A DNA stretch of 64,000 nt from an uncultured Cohaesibacter sp. (GCF_963678225.1 NZ_OY782764.1:705001-769000), one strand, 5' to 3'; shown: positions 20,193-29,297, counted from the first letter of the stretch. The notes: generated by a model from the letters alone, not told the origin. Numbers and translations: made by a program.

Positions 20193-21251
20193 TCAGTCCT
20201 CATTCAGTCCCAGCAGTCGACGATTGGTTGCCGCATCCACACCGGAGCTGGCAAAATCATCAAATGCATGTTCGGTTACACGGATAATGTGATCGGCAAT
20301 GAAGGTGGCTCCTTCGCGAGCGCCATCCTCTGGATGTTTAAGTGCGCATTCCCATTCGAGAACGGCCCAACCCTCAAAGTCATATTGCGCCATTTTCGAG
20401 AAAATGCCCTTGAAGTCGACCCCACCATCGCCCAGAGAGCGGAAACGGCCCGGGCGATCCACCCAGGACTGATAACCGCCATAAACGCCAGACCGGCCAC
20501 TATATTGCAGCTCGGCATCCTTGACATGAAAAGCCTTGATCCGGTCATGATAGATATCGATGAAGGCAAGATAATCCAGCGCCTGTAGAACGAAGTGGGA
20601 TGGATCATAAAGGATATTGGCGCGGCTGTGACCGTCCAGTTCCTCAAGAAAGCGCTCGAAGGTAACTCCGTCATGCAGATCCTCGCCCGGATGCAGCTCA
20701 TAGGCCACGTCAACGCCCAGCTCTTCATGATAGTCCAGAATCGGCTTCCAGCGCTTGGCCAGCTCGGAAAAGGCCTCTTCGACCAGCCCACCCGGGCGCT
20801 GCGGCCATGGATAGACATAAGGCCATGCCAACGCGCCCGAAAAACTCACATGCGTATCAAGGCCAAGATTCTTCGACACAAGGCCAACCTTCTTGACATG
20901 CTCGACCGCCCATTCCTGACGGGCTTTCGGATTGCCGCGCACAGCTTCCGGCGCAAAATTGTCAAATAGCGCATCATAGGCCGGATGCACGGCAACCAGC
21001 TGGCCCTGAATATGCGTCGAGAGTTCTGTGATCTCCACGCCAAGCTCTGCCAGCTTGCCTTTCAGCTCATCACAATAGTCCTTGGATGTCGCAGCCAGAT
21101 CCAGATCGAACAGATTGTCACCAGTCGGGATCTGCAAACCCTTGTAGCCGAGGTCTGCAGCCCATTTGGCAATGGCAAACAGATCATTGAACGGGGGCTT
21201 GTCTCCGACGAACTGGGCCAGAAACAGCCCGGGGCCTTTAAGTGTCTTCAT
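20193..21251 (-). CDS. Sugar isomerase/epimerase, xylose-isomerase-like TIM barrel
   Basis: Soluble TIM-barrel enzyme of 352 residues. Metal-binding acidic and His residues typical of the family appear in order: VAYELHPGEDLHDG, ILYDPSHFVLQ, AFHVKDAELQYSG and AVLEWECALK. Members isomerise or epimerise keto sugars, and several work with a Gfo/Idh partner on 3-keto-glycosides or inositols. ATG at 21251 (AAGGAG nine bases upstream) is preferred over 21302. It lies 16 bases after the lacI-type gene and three bases before the oxidoreductase gene. Confidence 0.85.
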   Translation of the reverse strand: MKTLKGPGLFLAQFVGDKPPFNDLFAIAKWAADLGYKGLQIPTGDNLFDLDLAATSKDYCDELKGKLAELGVEITELSTHIQGQLVAVHPAYDALFDNFAPEAVRGNPKARQEWAVEHVKKVGLVSKNLGLDTHVSFSGALAWPYVYPWPQRPGGLVEEAFSELAKRWKPILDYHEELGVDVAYELHPGEDLHDGVTFERFLEELDGHSRANILYDPSHFVLQALDYLAFIDIYHDRIKAFHVKDAELQYSGRSGVYGGYQSWVDRPGRFRSLGDGGVDFKGIFSKMAQYDFEGWAVLEWECALKHPEDGAREGATFIADHIIRVTEHAFDDFASSGVDAATNRRLLGLNED

Positions 21252-21267
21252 AGGTTCAATCTCCTTG

Positions 21268-22314
21268 TTACGTCCCCGGTCTTGCGTCGTCGAAAGGCGC
21301 AACCGAATTTCGGGTAATCAGTTCGGTTAAAAACTGTTGATCCTCAAGAGGGGTCTCTTCCGCGACCGGATCACCGGCATGGGCGGAAAGCTTGCGGATC
21401 ATCATCGCCATGGCAGCACGACCAATTTCGCGCCGTGGCTGATAGACAGTGGTCAAAGGGGGATAAAAGATGGAGGCAATGAGCGTATCATCGAAGCCGA
21501 CGAGCGAAACATCATCCGGTATAGCCAGCCCCTTTTCACGCAGGGCACTGGCCGCACCAATGGCCATCTGGTCACTGGAAGCAAAGATGGCGCTGAAATG
21601 CACGCCCTTCTCTAGCAGCTTTGCCGTCTGGTCATATCCGGCATTGAGACTGAAGTCGCCCGGCATGATCAATGCTTCATCAATAGGCAATCCAGCCTTT
21701 TCCAGCGCTCGCCGATAGCCTTCCAGACGAGTCTTGCCGAGATGCTCGTCAAGCGGTCCGGTCAAGTGAACAATCCGCTTATGTCCCTGCGCGATGAGAT
21801 GCGCAACGGCCCCTTCCGCCGCCGCCACATTGTCCACTCGTACGGTGGGCGCTTCCAGTCCATCGATCTCTTCCAGAGCCACCACGAAGGGCGGCAGCCT
21901 GTCAGTCTGCTCCAGCAGCTTCTTGGGGAAGCTGCCGATCATCAGGATGAGACCATCGGCATGGCACTCGCGCACCGCCTCGATATAGTGGGTGATGCGC
22001 TCGTCATCTTCGCGTGCATCACCCATGAGCACTTTGTAGCCAGCCGCGAAGGCAGCCTCCTCAACCCCTTTATAGATATCCAGATAGAAGGGGTTGGAGA
22101 TATCCCTCACGAGAAGAATAACGGTGTTGCTCTTGCGCGAGCGGAACATGCTCGCCTGACGATTGGGAACAAAACCGATTTTCTCAACCGCATCCATCAC
22201 CTTCTTGAGGGTCGCCTCACGCACCTTGCCCGGCTGGGCAAGCGCGCGAGACACCGTGGCCGTGGAAACTCCTGCGGCCTTGGCAACATCGCGGATATTG
22301 GGCTGGTCAACCAT
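21268..22314 (-). CDS. LacI-family repressor of the sugar operon
   Basis: Repressor of 348 residues: N-terminal LacI helix-turn-helix and hinge (1-60, NIRDVAKAAGVSTATVSRAL) followed by a periplasmic-binding-like effector domain (VILLVRDISNPFYLDI, VGFDDTLIASIFYPPLTTV). It is encoded inside the operon between permease and isomerase genes, so it is autoregulated. The two identical palindromes upstream of the binding-protein gene (26945-26960 and 27010-27025) carry the central CG step and length expected for LacI-family operators and are its likely targets. The inducer is probably the imported sugar or a product. Confidence 0.9.
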   Translation of the reverse strand: MVDQPNIRDVAKAAGVSTATVSRALAQPGKVREATLKKVMDAVEKIGFVPNRQASMFRSRKSNTVILLVRDISNPFYLDIYKGVEEAAFAAGYKVLMGDAREDDERITHYIEAVRECHADGLILMIGSFPKKLLEQTDRLPPFVVALEEIDGLEAPTVRVDNVAAAEGAVAHLIAQGHKRIVHLTGPLDEHLGKTRLEGYRRALEKAGLPIDEALIMPGDFSLNAGYDQTAKLLEKGVHFSAIFASSDQMAIGAASALREKGLAIPDDVSLVGFDDTLIASIFYPPLTTVYQPRREIGRAAMAMMIRKLSAHAGDPVAEETPLEDQQFLTELITRNSVAPFDDARPGT

Positions 22315-22319
22315 CTTGA

Positions 22320-23315
22320 TTAGATCCGTGCACTTTTCTGGCGTCCGTAGAACATGAGCAGCAGGAGCAATGTGCCACCAAAGATCAGCTGACGGCCCCA
22401 GAATTCCAGATGCAGCGTGGTCAGAACGCTCTGCAGCAGAATCAAGGCAATCGCACCTGCGACTGTCCCAATATAACCACCAGAACCACCTGCAAGGGAA
22501 GTGCCACCGATGACAACCGCAATAATGGAGGGCAACATATACTGATCCCCTACACTAATGAATGAGTTGCCTGTGTAGCCGATAACAAAAACCCCGGTGA
22601 GGCCAGCCAAAGCACCGGACAAACCGAACACCGTTGTGCGGATGACTTTGACCGGCAGCCCCACCAGACGCGCAGCTTGCGGGTTTGCACCAACGGCATA
22701 AATGGAAAGACCGAAAGAGGTGGCCCGGAGCATGAAGACCATACCGATGATCAGCAGCAGCCATATAAACAGGACACCGGGAATACCGAAGACAACAGGC
22801 TGGTTGATGAAATTCATCAGGGCTGGCGCCGCATTACCCGAAGGGATGCCACGCGAGAAAACCACGAGTCCACCCTGAATGACCGAGGTCATGCCGAGAG
22901 TCATGACAAGCGGCGGAATGCGAATGAGGTTGACCCCGAGCCCGTTGACCATGCCAATGATGAAGGTCACGCCCATCGCGGCAATCAAGGCTGGCAGAAT
23001 GCCACCGTTGGCACCATCCATGACGTTGCCGGCAATCACGGCACCAAGCGAGATCATGGCACCGACGGACAGGTCGATGCCTTCGCCACCGGCCAGAACC
23101 ACCAGATTCTGCCCCGCAGCCGCAAAGCCGAGTAGTGCAGCGACCGTGAGCAGCTTGATGATCTGGTCACCCCGTGCAAAACCGGGAGAAACTGCTTCCC
23201 CAATGCCCAATAGAATGATGATGGCAAACAGGGCAAGAACCACAGGTTCGCGCAGAATGGCACCAAGGTTGAAGCCCGTATTTTCAGAGTGCATGTTGCT
23301 TGAAGCGTCAGACAT
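22320..23315 (-). CDS. Sugar ABC permease (CUT2 class), second
   Basis: Membrane subunit of 331 residues with about ten hydrophobic segments and the ribose-transporter-type motifs LAGGEGIDLSVGAMIS and IAVVIGGTSLAGGSGG. It pairs with the permease encoded just upstream (23326-24294). ATG at 23315 is chosen over 23351 because GAGGAG lies just upstream and only ten bases separate it from the previous stop. It is five bases from the repressor gene. Confidence 0.9.
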   Translation of the reverse strand: MSDASSNMHSENTGFNLGAILREPVVLALFAIIILLGIGEAVSPGFARGDQIIKLLTVAALLGFAAAGQNLVVLAGGEGIDLSVGAMISLGAVIAGNVMDGANGGILPALIAAMGVTFIIGMVNGLGVNLIRIPPLVMTLGMTSVIQGGLVVFSRGIPSGNAAPALMNFINQPVVFGIPGVLFIWLLLIIGMVFMLRATSFGLSIYAVGANPQAARLVGLPVKVIRTTVFGLSGALAGLTGVFVIGYTGNSFISVGDQYMLPSIIAVVIGGTSLAGGSGGYIGTVAGAIALILLQSVLTTLHLEFWGRQLIFGGTLLLLLMFYGRQKSARI

Positions 23316-23325
23316 TTCTATCTCC

Positions 23326-24294
23326 TCACTTACGCGCCACGAGAACGCCACCAGCCAGGGCGGCCAGAACGATCAGACCCTGCACGAGCGTCTGGAATTC
23401 AAAGGGCAATCCGGCAAAGAAGATCACGTTGCCGATCATGCCAAGCAGCAGAGCACCGAAGATGGACCCGATGGCCCCACCGACACCACCTGAAAGCATG
23501 GTACCGCCCAGCACCACAGCCGAGATCGAGCCCATGGCCAGGCTCTGGCCGATAAGCGGATCGCCACTGGCGGTTTCACCCGTCAGGCAAAGCGCTGCAA
23601 AGCCGGAAAAGAGACCACACAGAGCAAAGGATAAGAGCCGCACGAAGCTCATGTTGATCCCGCTCTGGAAAGCACCGGCACGGTTGCCACCGACAGCCTT
23701 GAGGTGGCTCTCGAACGGACGACGCTGCATGAAGAGGACGAACAGGAAACCGGCAATCAGGATCCAGAGCACGGTCGGCACACCGAGTACGAAATCACTA
23801 TAGGTCATCCAGTAGACTTCCGGCACCGAGAGCCCCGCCTGCGGCATGACCCAAAGCGCCAGCGCCGAGAAAATGATGCCTGTACCAAAGGTCGCCACCA
23901 TGGGCTGCAAGCGCAGATAACTGATCAGCAGGCCATTGAAGACCCCGCAGAGAACCCCGACGACCAAGCCTGTCAGCAGACCAATCGGTACACTGGCAGC
24001 ATCTCCACCTGCCATGGCAATAACCGTCACGGTTACCACATTGACCAACGCAGCAATGGACCCGACAGACAAGTCGATATCCCCACCCATGATTACGAAG
24101 GTCTGGCCAATGGCCACAAGCGCAAGCGGCAGGAAGGTAGTCAGGTTGGAATGCATCACCATGCCGTCGAAGAAAGTCGGCTGCAGGAACCAGTTGATCA
24201 GAACCAGCGCGACAAGCGAGCCGAAGGCAACCAGCCATGCGGGCCTTTTTGTCACGGTCGAGCCCGACTTGGGGGCGGACAGAATGCTCTTCAT
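23326..24294 (-). CDS. Sugar ABC permease (CUT2 class), first
   Basis: Membrane subunit of 322 residues, hydrophobic throughout, with IMGGDIDLSVGSIAAL and SAVVLGGTMLSGGVGG. The start ATG overlaps the stop of the ATPase gene by one base (TGATG), so the two are translationally coupled. With its partner at 22320-23315 it forms a heterodimeric channel, which is less common than the homodimer of the ribose system but matches the YtfT/YjfF layout. Confidence 0.9.
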   Translation of the reverse strand: MKSILSAPKSGSTVTKRPAWLVAFGSLVALVLINWFLQPTFFDGMVMHSNLTTFLPLALVAIGQTFVIMGGDIDLSVGSIAALVNVVTVTVIAMAGGDAASVPIGLLTGLVVGVLCGVFNGLLISYLRLQPMVATFGTGIIFSALALWVMPQAGLSVPEVYWMTYSDFVLGVPTVLWILIAGFLFVLFMQRRPFESHLKAVGGNRAGAFQSGINMSFVRLLSFALCGLFSGFAALCLTGETASGDPLIGQSLAMGSISAVVLGGTMLSGGVGGAIGSIFGALLLGMIGNVIFFAGLPFEFQTLVQGLIVLAALAGGVLVARK

Positions 24295-25790
24295 CAGGCC
24301 TCTCCATAGGCTGCGCGGGTAAGATGGAAGGAGTCCATCTCGGCCCCGGAAAGTTCGGTAACGACCGCGCCGTCATTGAACACGGCGATACGGTCACAAT
24401 TGTCCAGAAGTTCGGATTCCTCGCTGGAATAGAGCAAGACAGCAACGCCGGATTCGGCCAGCTTGCGAATAAGCGCGAACAGATCCGCCTTGGCCGCAAG
24501 GTCGATGCCCTTGGTCGGGTCATCAAGCAGGATCACCTTCGGATTGGTTGCCAACCAGCGTGCAATGAAGATTTTCTGCTGGTTACCACCAGAGAGCGTA
24601 CCGATGGCATCGGTCATGCGCGCATATTTGGTCTTGAAAGCCGAAGCGACTTCAGCCAATTGCGGCCGCAATTCCTTGGCGCGGACGAGCTTACGTTTTT
24701 CGCTGACGAGAATGGCTGCTGCCAAGTTCTCGAAAATGGAGCGTCCGGGAAGCGCCGCATCCGGACCGCGGTCGCCAGAGACATAGGCAACCTTGCGCCG
24801 CACCGCGTCTGCGGGCTTGCGGATAGCTACCTGTTCATTATTCAGCCAAACCGTGCCGGATGTGATCGGTAGCGCGCCAAACAGGCTACGCAACAGGGTA
24901 GACTGGCCCTGCCCCTGCAATCCGCCAAGTCCGACGATTTCGCCCGGAGCGACAGAGAGGGAAACATCATTGAGCAAGTTACTGCCAACGCCTTCCAGCT
25001 TAAGCAGAGGTTCTTTGCCCTCATCATCCAGAGCCGTACGCTTGGGGGCCTTTTTCACATCCCCCACCATCATATGCACCACATCTTCAGTTGTAGTGTC
25101 GGCGATGGCGGTTTCTGCCACCACTGCACCGTTGCGCATAATGGTGGCGTGATCGCAGATTTCAAACACCTCATCGAGGCGGTGAGAAATGAAGATGGTC
25201 GAGACACCCTCTTCGCGCTTCTTGCGCAGAATATCAAAGAAAACCTTCACCTGCCGGCCATCAAGGGCCGCAGTTGCCTCGTCCATGATGACGATGCTAG
25301 GGTTTTTCGCATAGACCTTGCAAATCTCGACAATCTGTCGCTGCCCCGGTGCCAGATCTGCCACAAGGGCATCGGGCTGAATGTCATCCCCGATCGCATC
25401 TTTGAACATTGCCAGCAAGTTGAGGGTCTCGGTGCGCATCTTGGCATAGTCGATAAAGCCGACGCCATTGCGTGGCTCACGCCGTAAAAAGATGTTGGCC
25501 TCAACGCTCATTTTCGGAATGAGGCTCAGCTCCTGATAAAACAGGGCAATCCCCATTTCTTCGGCATCACGCGGGCTGCGAAAGGAGACTTCCTTGCCGT
25601 CGATGAGAACAGTTCCGGAGGTGGGCGCATAGGCCCCGGCGACAATCTTGGACAGGGTGCTTTTGCCGCATCCGTTCGCGCCAAGCAGCGCATGGATTTC
25701 TCCCCGTTCAACGGTCAGCCGACCATCGGTCAGCGCATGGACCTTGTCGAACCGCTTGGTGAGATCGCGCACCGTAATTGCTGAAGACAT
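24294..25790 (-). CDS. Sugar ABC transporter ATPase (CUT2 class)
   Basis: Duplicated ATPase of 498 residues. The first cassette has Walker A GANGCGKST (37-45), the weak signature DLAPGQRQIVEI and IVIMDEATAALD; the second has the degenerate Walker A GLQGQGQST with intact LSGGNQQK and VILLDDPTKGID. ATG at 25790 begins MSSAITVRDL; the frame is open to 25811. It follows the binding-protein gene after about 100 bases that hold a branched RNA structure. Confidence 0.92.
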   Translation of the reverse strand: MSSAITVRDLTKRFDKVHALTDGRLTVERGEIHALLGANGCGKSTLSKIVAGAYAPTSGTVLIDGKEVSFRSPRDAEEMGIALFYQELSLIPKMSVEANIFLRREPRNGVGFIDYAKMRTETLNLLAMFKDAIGDDIQPDALVADLAPGQRQIVEICKVYAKNPSIVIMDEATAALDGRQVKVFFDILRKKREEGVSTIFISHRLDEVFEICDHATIMRNGAVVAETAIADTTTEDVVHMMVGDVKKAPKRTALDDEGKEPLLKLEGVGSNLLNDVSLSVAPGEIVGLGGLQGQGQSTLLRSLFGALPITSGTVWLNNEQVAIRKPADAVRRKVAYVSGDRGPDAALPGRSIFENLAAAILVSEKRKLVRAKELRPQLAEVASAFKTKYARMTDAIGTLSGGNQQKIFIARWLATNPKVILLDDPTKGIDLAAKADLFALIRKLAESGVAVLLYSSEESELLDNCDRIAVFNDGAVVTELSGAEMDSFHLTRAAYGEA

Positions 25791-25818
25791 GACAATCCTC
25801 GGTTTTTGCAAAGTCGGA

Positions 25819-25883
25819 GCGCCCGCCCGCGATCATGGATCGCGGGACGTTGCATGTCCCGAATTATGGGAGCAGGCGGGCGC
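25819..25883 (-). repeat. Branched RNA structure between binding-protein and ATPase genes
   Basis: The outer stem pairs GCGCCCGCC (25819-25827) with GGCGGGCGC (25875-25883). Inside are two hairpins, CCGCGATC-ATG-GATCGCGG (25827-25845) and GGGAC (25844-25848) with GTCCC (25856-25860). The arms compete at their edges, so alternative folds exist. Such elements after a binding-protein gene usually protect its message from 3' decay and lower expression of the genes behind it. Confidence 0.65.
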
Positions 25884-25892
25884 CTGATTCAT

Positions 25893-26918
25893 TTATTTGA
25901 AGAATTCTTCGGCTTCTTCCGGCGTAACAACGTCCGTTACAGACCAGTAGCCGGGCTTGTCTTTGGCTTCTTCAAGTTTTTCATCAAGGTTGGAGTTGTC
26001 GATGAACGGGATCGGGATATAGATCGCGTTGCCATAGACACCTTCAAAGATGCCATCCTTGAATTCCTTGCCCTGCATTTTCATAACAGCAACGTTAAGA
26101 GCAGAAGCCATAACCCCTGGAGGGTTGACCGATGCTGCAGAGTTCAGACCATTTTCTTTCCAGGTCACCATGAAGTCCTTGCGGATTTCACCGGTTGCAG
26201 CAATCTGGCTAGCCTTGTCGGCAGCCATGATGGAGCGCCATGCACCGGCAGCCATGCCGTCCTGTACCCATACACCCTGAATGTCAGGATAGGTTGCGAG
26301 CAGGTTTTGCATAGCCTGCTGGCCCTGCGCCTGATCCCAGTTGGCGTTGGCCTCGTTCAGCACTTTGATATCTGGATGTGCTTCAAAAGCTTCCTTGTAA
26401 CCAGCAACACGCATTTCGTTGGCCGGGTTGCCAGCAACACCGTTGATGGTGACAACATTGCCCTTGCCATCGAGGGTTTCAGCCAGCCATTTGGCAGACT
26501 GGTAAGCCCATTGCTTCTGATCGATACCAACATAGATGGCATCTTTGGAAGAGACTTCGGCATCAGTTGCAACAACCATGATACCGCGCCGCTTTGCCTG
26601 CGCGAAAACTGGGTTGAAAGCGGACGGGCTGTTGGGGTCGATGATGATTGCATCAACGCCCTGGTTGATGAAGTTGCGCACCTGACCAACCTGGCCCTGA
26701 GCATCCACATTGCCGCTCTGGACAACAACTTCAACATCAACACCCTTGTCTTTCCAGGCCTCAGCTGCAGCCTGCGCTTCTTCAATCATCTGGGTGCGCC
26801 ACTCACTACCGACCCAGCCATTGGACAGACCGATTTTGAAACTTTCAGCGTTTGCTACGGACGCAGAGACCCCTGCCGCAACCAGCATGGTTGCAGCCAA
26901 AAACCATTTTTTCATCAT
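25893..26918 (-). CDS. Periplasmic sugar-binding protein
   Basis: Solute-binding protein of 341 residues that opens the operon. A signal peptide (1-22, ending SVANAES) precedes a ribose-type binding fold: FKIGLSNGWVGSEWR, GVDAIIIDPNSPSAF, VVATDAEVS and IQGVWVQDGMAAGAW. The aromatic and charged residues near the start (NGWVGSEWR) resemble YtfQ-like proteins, but the family covers many sugars. ATG at 26918 has GGAGG eight bases upstream; the frame is open to 26936. Excess over the other subunits is likely because of the RNA structure after the gene. Confidence 0.9.
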   Translation of the reverse strand: MMKKWFLAATMLVAAGVSASVANAESFKIGLSNGWVGSEWRTQMIEEAQAAAEAWKDKGVDVEVVVQSGNVDAQGQVGQVRNFINQGVDAIIIDPNSPSAFNPVFAQAKRRGIMVVATDAEVSSKDAIYVGIDQKQWAYQSAKWLAETLDGKGNVVTINGVAGNPANEMRVAGYKEAFEAHPDIKVLNEANANWDQAQGQQAMQNLLATYPDIQGVWVQDGMAAGAWRSIMAADKASQIAATGEIRKDFMVTWKENGLNSAASVNPPGVMASALNVAVMKMQGKEFKDGIFEGVYGNAIYIPIPFIDNSNLDEKLEEAKDKPGYWSVTDVVTPEEAEEFFK

Positions 26919-26944
26919 AAAGATTTCCTCCAACACGAACCAAA

Positions 26945-26960
26945 ATGTAACCGATTACAT
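26945..26960. promoter_or_regulatory. LacI-type operator O2
   Basis: ATGTAACCGATTACAT, a palindrome with a single central mismatch pair, lies 27 bases upstream of the binding-protein start. It is the exact reverse complement of the site at 27010-27025; centres are 65 bases apart, close to six helical turns, which suits cooperative binding or looping by a LacI-family tetramer or dimer pair. Confidence 0.8.
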
Positions 26961-27003
26961 TTTACTTCCTTCTCCAAGGCACTTAGACCATGGTTCCCTG
27001 TTA

Positions 27004-27032
27004 TCAATAATGTAATCGGTTACATTTGTCAA
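27004..27032 (-). promoter_or_regulatory. Promoter of the sugar operon with operator O1 in its spacer
   Basis: On the minus strand a consensus -35 TTGACA (27027-27032) is followed, after 17 bases, by a weak -10 TATTGA (27004-27009). The spacer is almost exactly the operator ATGTAATCGGTTACAT (27010-27025). A repressor bound here would exclude RNA polymerase directly. Confidence 0.75.
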
Positions 27033-27158
27033 TCAATTCCGTTGAGCTTGTGAATCAATCGCAACAATGTGAAGAGATGACTCCGCCGAAATACACAAGC
27101 CCAATTGGCCGAACAAACAGGTGAGAGTTTCACCCAAAGCCAGCCAAAACCCTATAAA

Positions 27159-27839
27159 TCAAATGATTTCCGCATGATACTTGCGCAGGGCCTGCATATG
27201 GAATGCCGCCTGTTCGGGCAGCAGCTGATAGTCCCTGCCGACAGGGCAGGCGCGACGGGCAAGGCAGCCATTGGTCATGCAGTCTTCCGAATCTGGCCCG
27301 GCCAGATGCGTTGCACACAGAGCGACATCCAGTCCCTTGGCCGAAAAGGCCCCAACCGGACAGGCATGAAGACAAGGGGTGCCGACACATGCCTTGCAGG
27401 GATGCTGCGCCTTTTCTGCCTTGGGTAAAGCAAGCCGTTCAGAAAAAAGCAACGCCCCACGGGTCGCATGCCAAAGCCCGTAAACAGGATGTATCTCGAT
27501 ACGCAAAGGCGATTGGAAGCAGTTGCCAGCTTTCTTCACCCAGCGCTGAAACGGATAGTATGGCCGATCAAAAGGAAAGACCGCATGGGCTCCGATCTGC
27601 TTGGCCATCGCAGCCAATTTGCGTTCTGTCCAGTCATCCAGCGGATCGGGACAGGCACGCCGGTCTTTTTGAAACACGCGCCACATATGCGGGCCGACAC
27701 TGCCGATCAAGAGGATGGTTCTAGTTGACTGCCCGTCGGGCAAAGGGGGCACATCGTCATCAGGGGCTGGATGAAAGCCACCGCGCAGAAAAAATCCGCA
27801 CTGGTCCAGTTCACCCCTTAGCTGTTGCATCATGCTCAT
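27159..27839 (-). CDS. Fe-S protein resembling the C-terminal part of QueG-like enzymes
   Basis: Soluble protein of 226 residues. Eight cysteines form two groups: Cys148, 151, 156 and 160 in CKACVGTPCLHACPVGAF, and Cys175, 187, 192 and 198 ending in ACPVG. This is enough for two 4Fe-4S clusters. The segment HPVYGLWHATRGALLF before the clusters recalls the region preceding the ferredoxin domain of epoxyqueuosine reductase-like proteins, but the protein is too short to be QueG. Start is 27839 or 27833; GGAG lies seven bases before the latter. I cannot assign a reaction. Confidence 0.7.
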   Translation of the reverse strand: MSMMQQLRGELDQCGFFLRGGFHPAPDDDVPPLPDGQSTRTILLIGSVGPHMWRVFQKDRRACPDPLDDWTERKLAAMAKQIGAHAVFPFDRPYYPFQRWVKKAGNCFQSPLRIEIHPVYGLWHATRGALLFSERLALPKAEKAQHPCKACVGTPCLHACPVGAFSAKGLDVALCATHLAGPDSEDCMTNGCLARRACPVGRDYQLLPEQAAFHMQALRKYHAEII

Positions 27840-28197
27840 GCTCCATTTCCGTCAACGCCCCGACATTACTCCCTCCCACAGCATCGGGGCAAGCACAACG
27901 AGCACAGAACACATTGAAACGCAAAGTCTCAACACGCCTCCCCCACAAGGTTTGTTTGTCCTTGCGAGATTGAAAATATGCAATATGCTCGGTATCCGGG
28001 ATATGACAGTATCTCCACACAGATCCGATCGCACCTCACATGAAGATCAGGGATTTGGCACAAGCCCAAACCATTCATCCTAGCGAACCAACAGACGAAA
28101 ACCGGGGTCCGCCGCAGGCGCTTCGCTTATTGGGTATCTCACGCCAACATCCATTCCCGGGGGAGGGGCAAAGGCACGATCACATGAGGAAAGCACA
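27840..28197. other. Intergenic region between the Fe-S gene and the aldo/keto reductase gene
   Basis: About 360 bases between divergent genes. Short frames occur on both strands but none has motifs or a good ribosome site. I see no strong palindrome or terminator; it presumably holds the two promoters. Confidence 0.5.
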
Positions 28198-29256
28198 ATG
28201 AAATACAATTATCTGGGACATTCAGGGCTCAAGGTTTCCGCTCTGCAGCTGGGCACCATGACATTTGGCGGCGAAGGCTTTTTCGCCAAGGCTGGCAATA
28301 TTGATGTCAAAGGAGCCAAACGACAGCTCGACATGATCGTTGAAGCCGGTGTCAACATGCTGGATACCTCAAACGTCTACTCCAAAGGCACCTCCGAGGA
28401 GGTTATCGGCCAAGCCATTGAAGGCCATCGCAACGACCTTCTGATTGCCACAAAGGTGCGCTTTCCCATGGGGAACGGCCCCAATGACCGCGGCCTGTCG
28501 CACCATCATATCATTGAGGCTTGCGAAGCAAGTCTGAAGCGCCTCAAGGCCGATCACATTGATCTCTACTGGTGCCATGAATGGGACGGCATGACACCGG
28601 TGGAAGAGACCCTACGTGCCATGGACGATCTAATGCAGGCGGGCAAAATACGCTATCTCGGCGTGTCCAACTTCTCCGGCTGGCACATCATGAAATATCT
28701 CAGTGCCGCAGAGAAAGAGCATTTGATCCGCCCCGTCGCACAGCAGATCCACTATACGCTTCAGGCCCGCGAAGCCGAGCAGGAGCTCCTGCCAGTGGGC
28801 ATCGATCAGGGATTGGGAGCAGTCATCTGGTCACCACTGGCTTGCGGCCTGCTGACGGGCAAATATCGCCGTGGCAAACCCGATCCGGAAGGCACGCGCC
28901 GCGTTCAGGGTTGGACAGAGCCTCCCGTTCACGACATCGAAGCACTGTATGATATCGTTGAGGTGCTCATCGAAGTCGCTGATGGCTATGAAGGCGTCAC
29001 CCCGGCGCAGGTCGCTCTGGCCTGGCTAACGAGCCGCCCCGGCGTCGCCAGCGCTATTGTCGGCGCCCGCAATGATGAGCAGCTTGCGGACAATCTGAAA
29101 GCCGCAGAGCTGACGCTCTCCCAAGAGGCCATTGAAAAGCTGGAGAAGGTCAGCCGCAAGCCCCTCGCCTATCCTTATTGGCATCAGAAAGCCACGGCGT
29201 CGGATCGCCTGTCCCCAGCAGATTTGTCCCTCATCGGCCCACATATGGAAGACTAG
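28198..29256 (+). CDS. Aldo/keto reductase
   Basis: NADPH-dependent oxidoreductase of 352 residues with the full catalytic tetrad: Asp56 and Tyr61 in MLDTSNVYSKG, Lys86 in IATKVRF and His127 in YWCHEWDG. Further family motifs are IRYLGVSNFSGW and VIWSPLACGLLTGKY, and the C-terminal SAIVGARNDEQLADNL binds the 2'-phosphate of NADPH. It is closest to the AKR12-like branch that includes sugar aldehyde reductases. GAGGA precedes the start by seven bases. It stands alone and ends at a strong terminator, so its substrate is open. Confidence 0.9.
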   Translation: MKYNYLGHSGLKVSALQLGTMTFGGEGFFAKAGNIDVKGAKRQLDMIVEAGVNMLDTSNVYSKGTSEEVIGQAIEGHRNDLLIATKVRFPMGNGPNDRGLSHHHIIEACEASLKRLKADHIDLYWCHEWDGMTPVEETLRAMDDLMQAGKIRYLGVSNFSGWHIMKYLSAAEKEHLIRPVAQQIHYTLQAREAEQELLPVGIDQGLGAVIWSPLACGLLTGKYRRGKPDPEGTRRVQGWTEPPVHDIEALYDIVEVLIEVADGYEGVTPAQVALAWLTSRPGVASAIVGARNDEQLADNLKAAELTLSQEAIEKLEKVSRKPLAYPYWHQKATASDRLSPADLSLIGPHMED

Positions 29257-29297
29257 ACCGTCAGCCAGAAAGCGCAAACTGCATGGCATAAACAAAC

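Noticed and set aside
25806-27053. Long plus-strand frame (415 codons) opposite the sugar-binding protein
   Set aside because: It crosses the promoter and operators of the operon and mirrors the binding-protein codons; no motif was seen.
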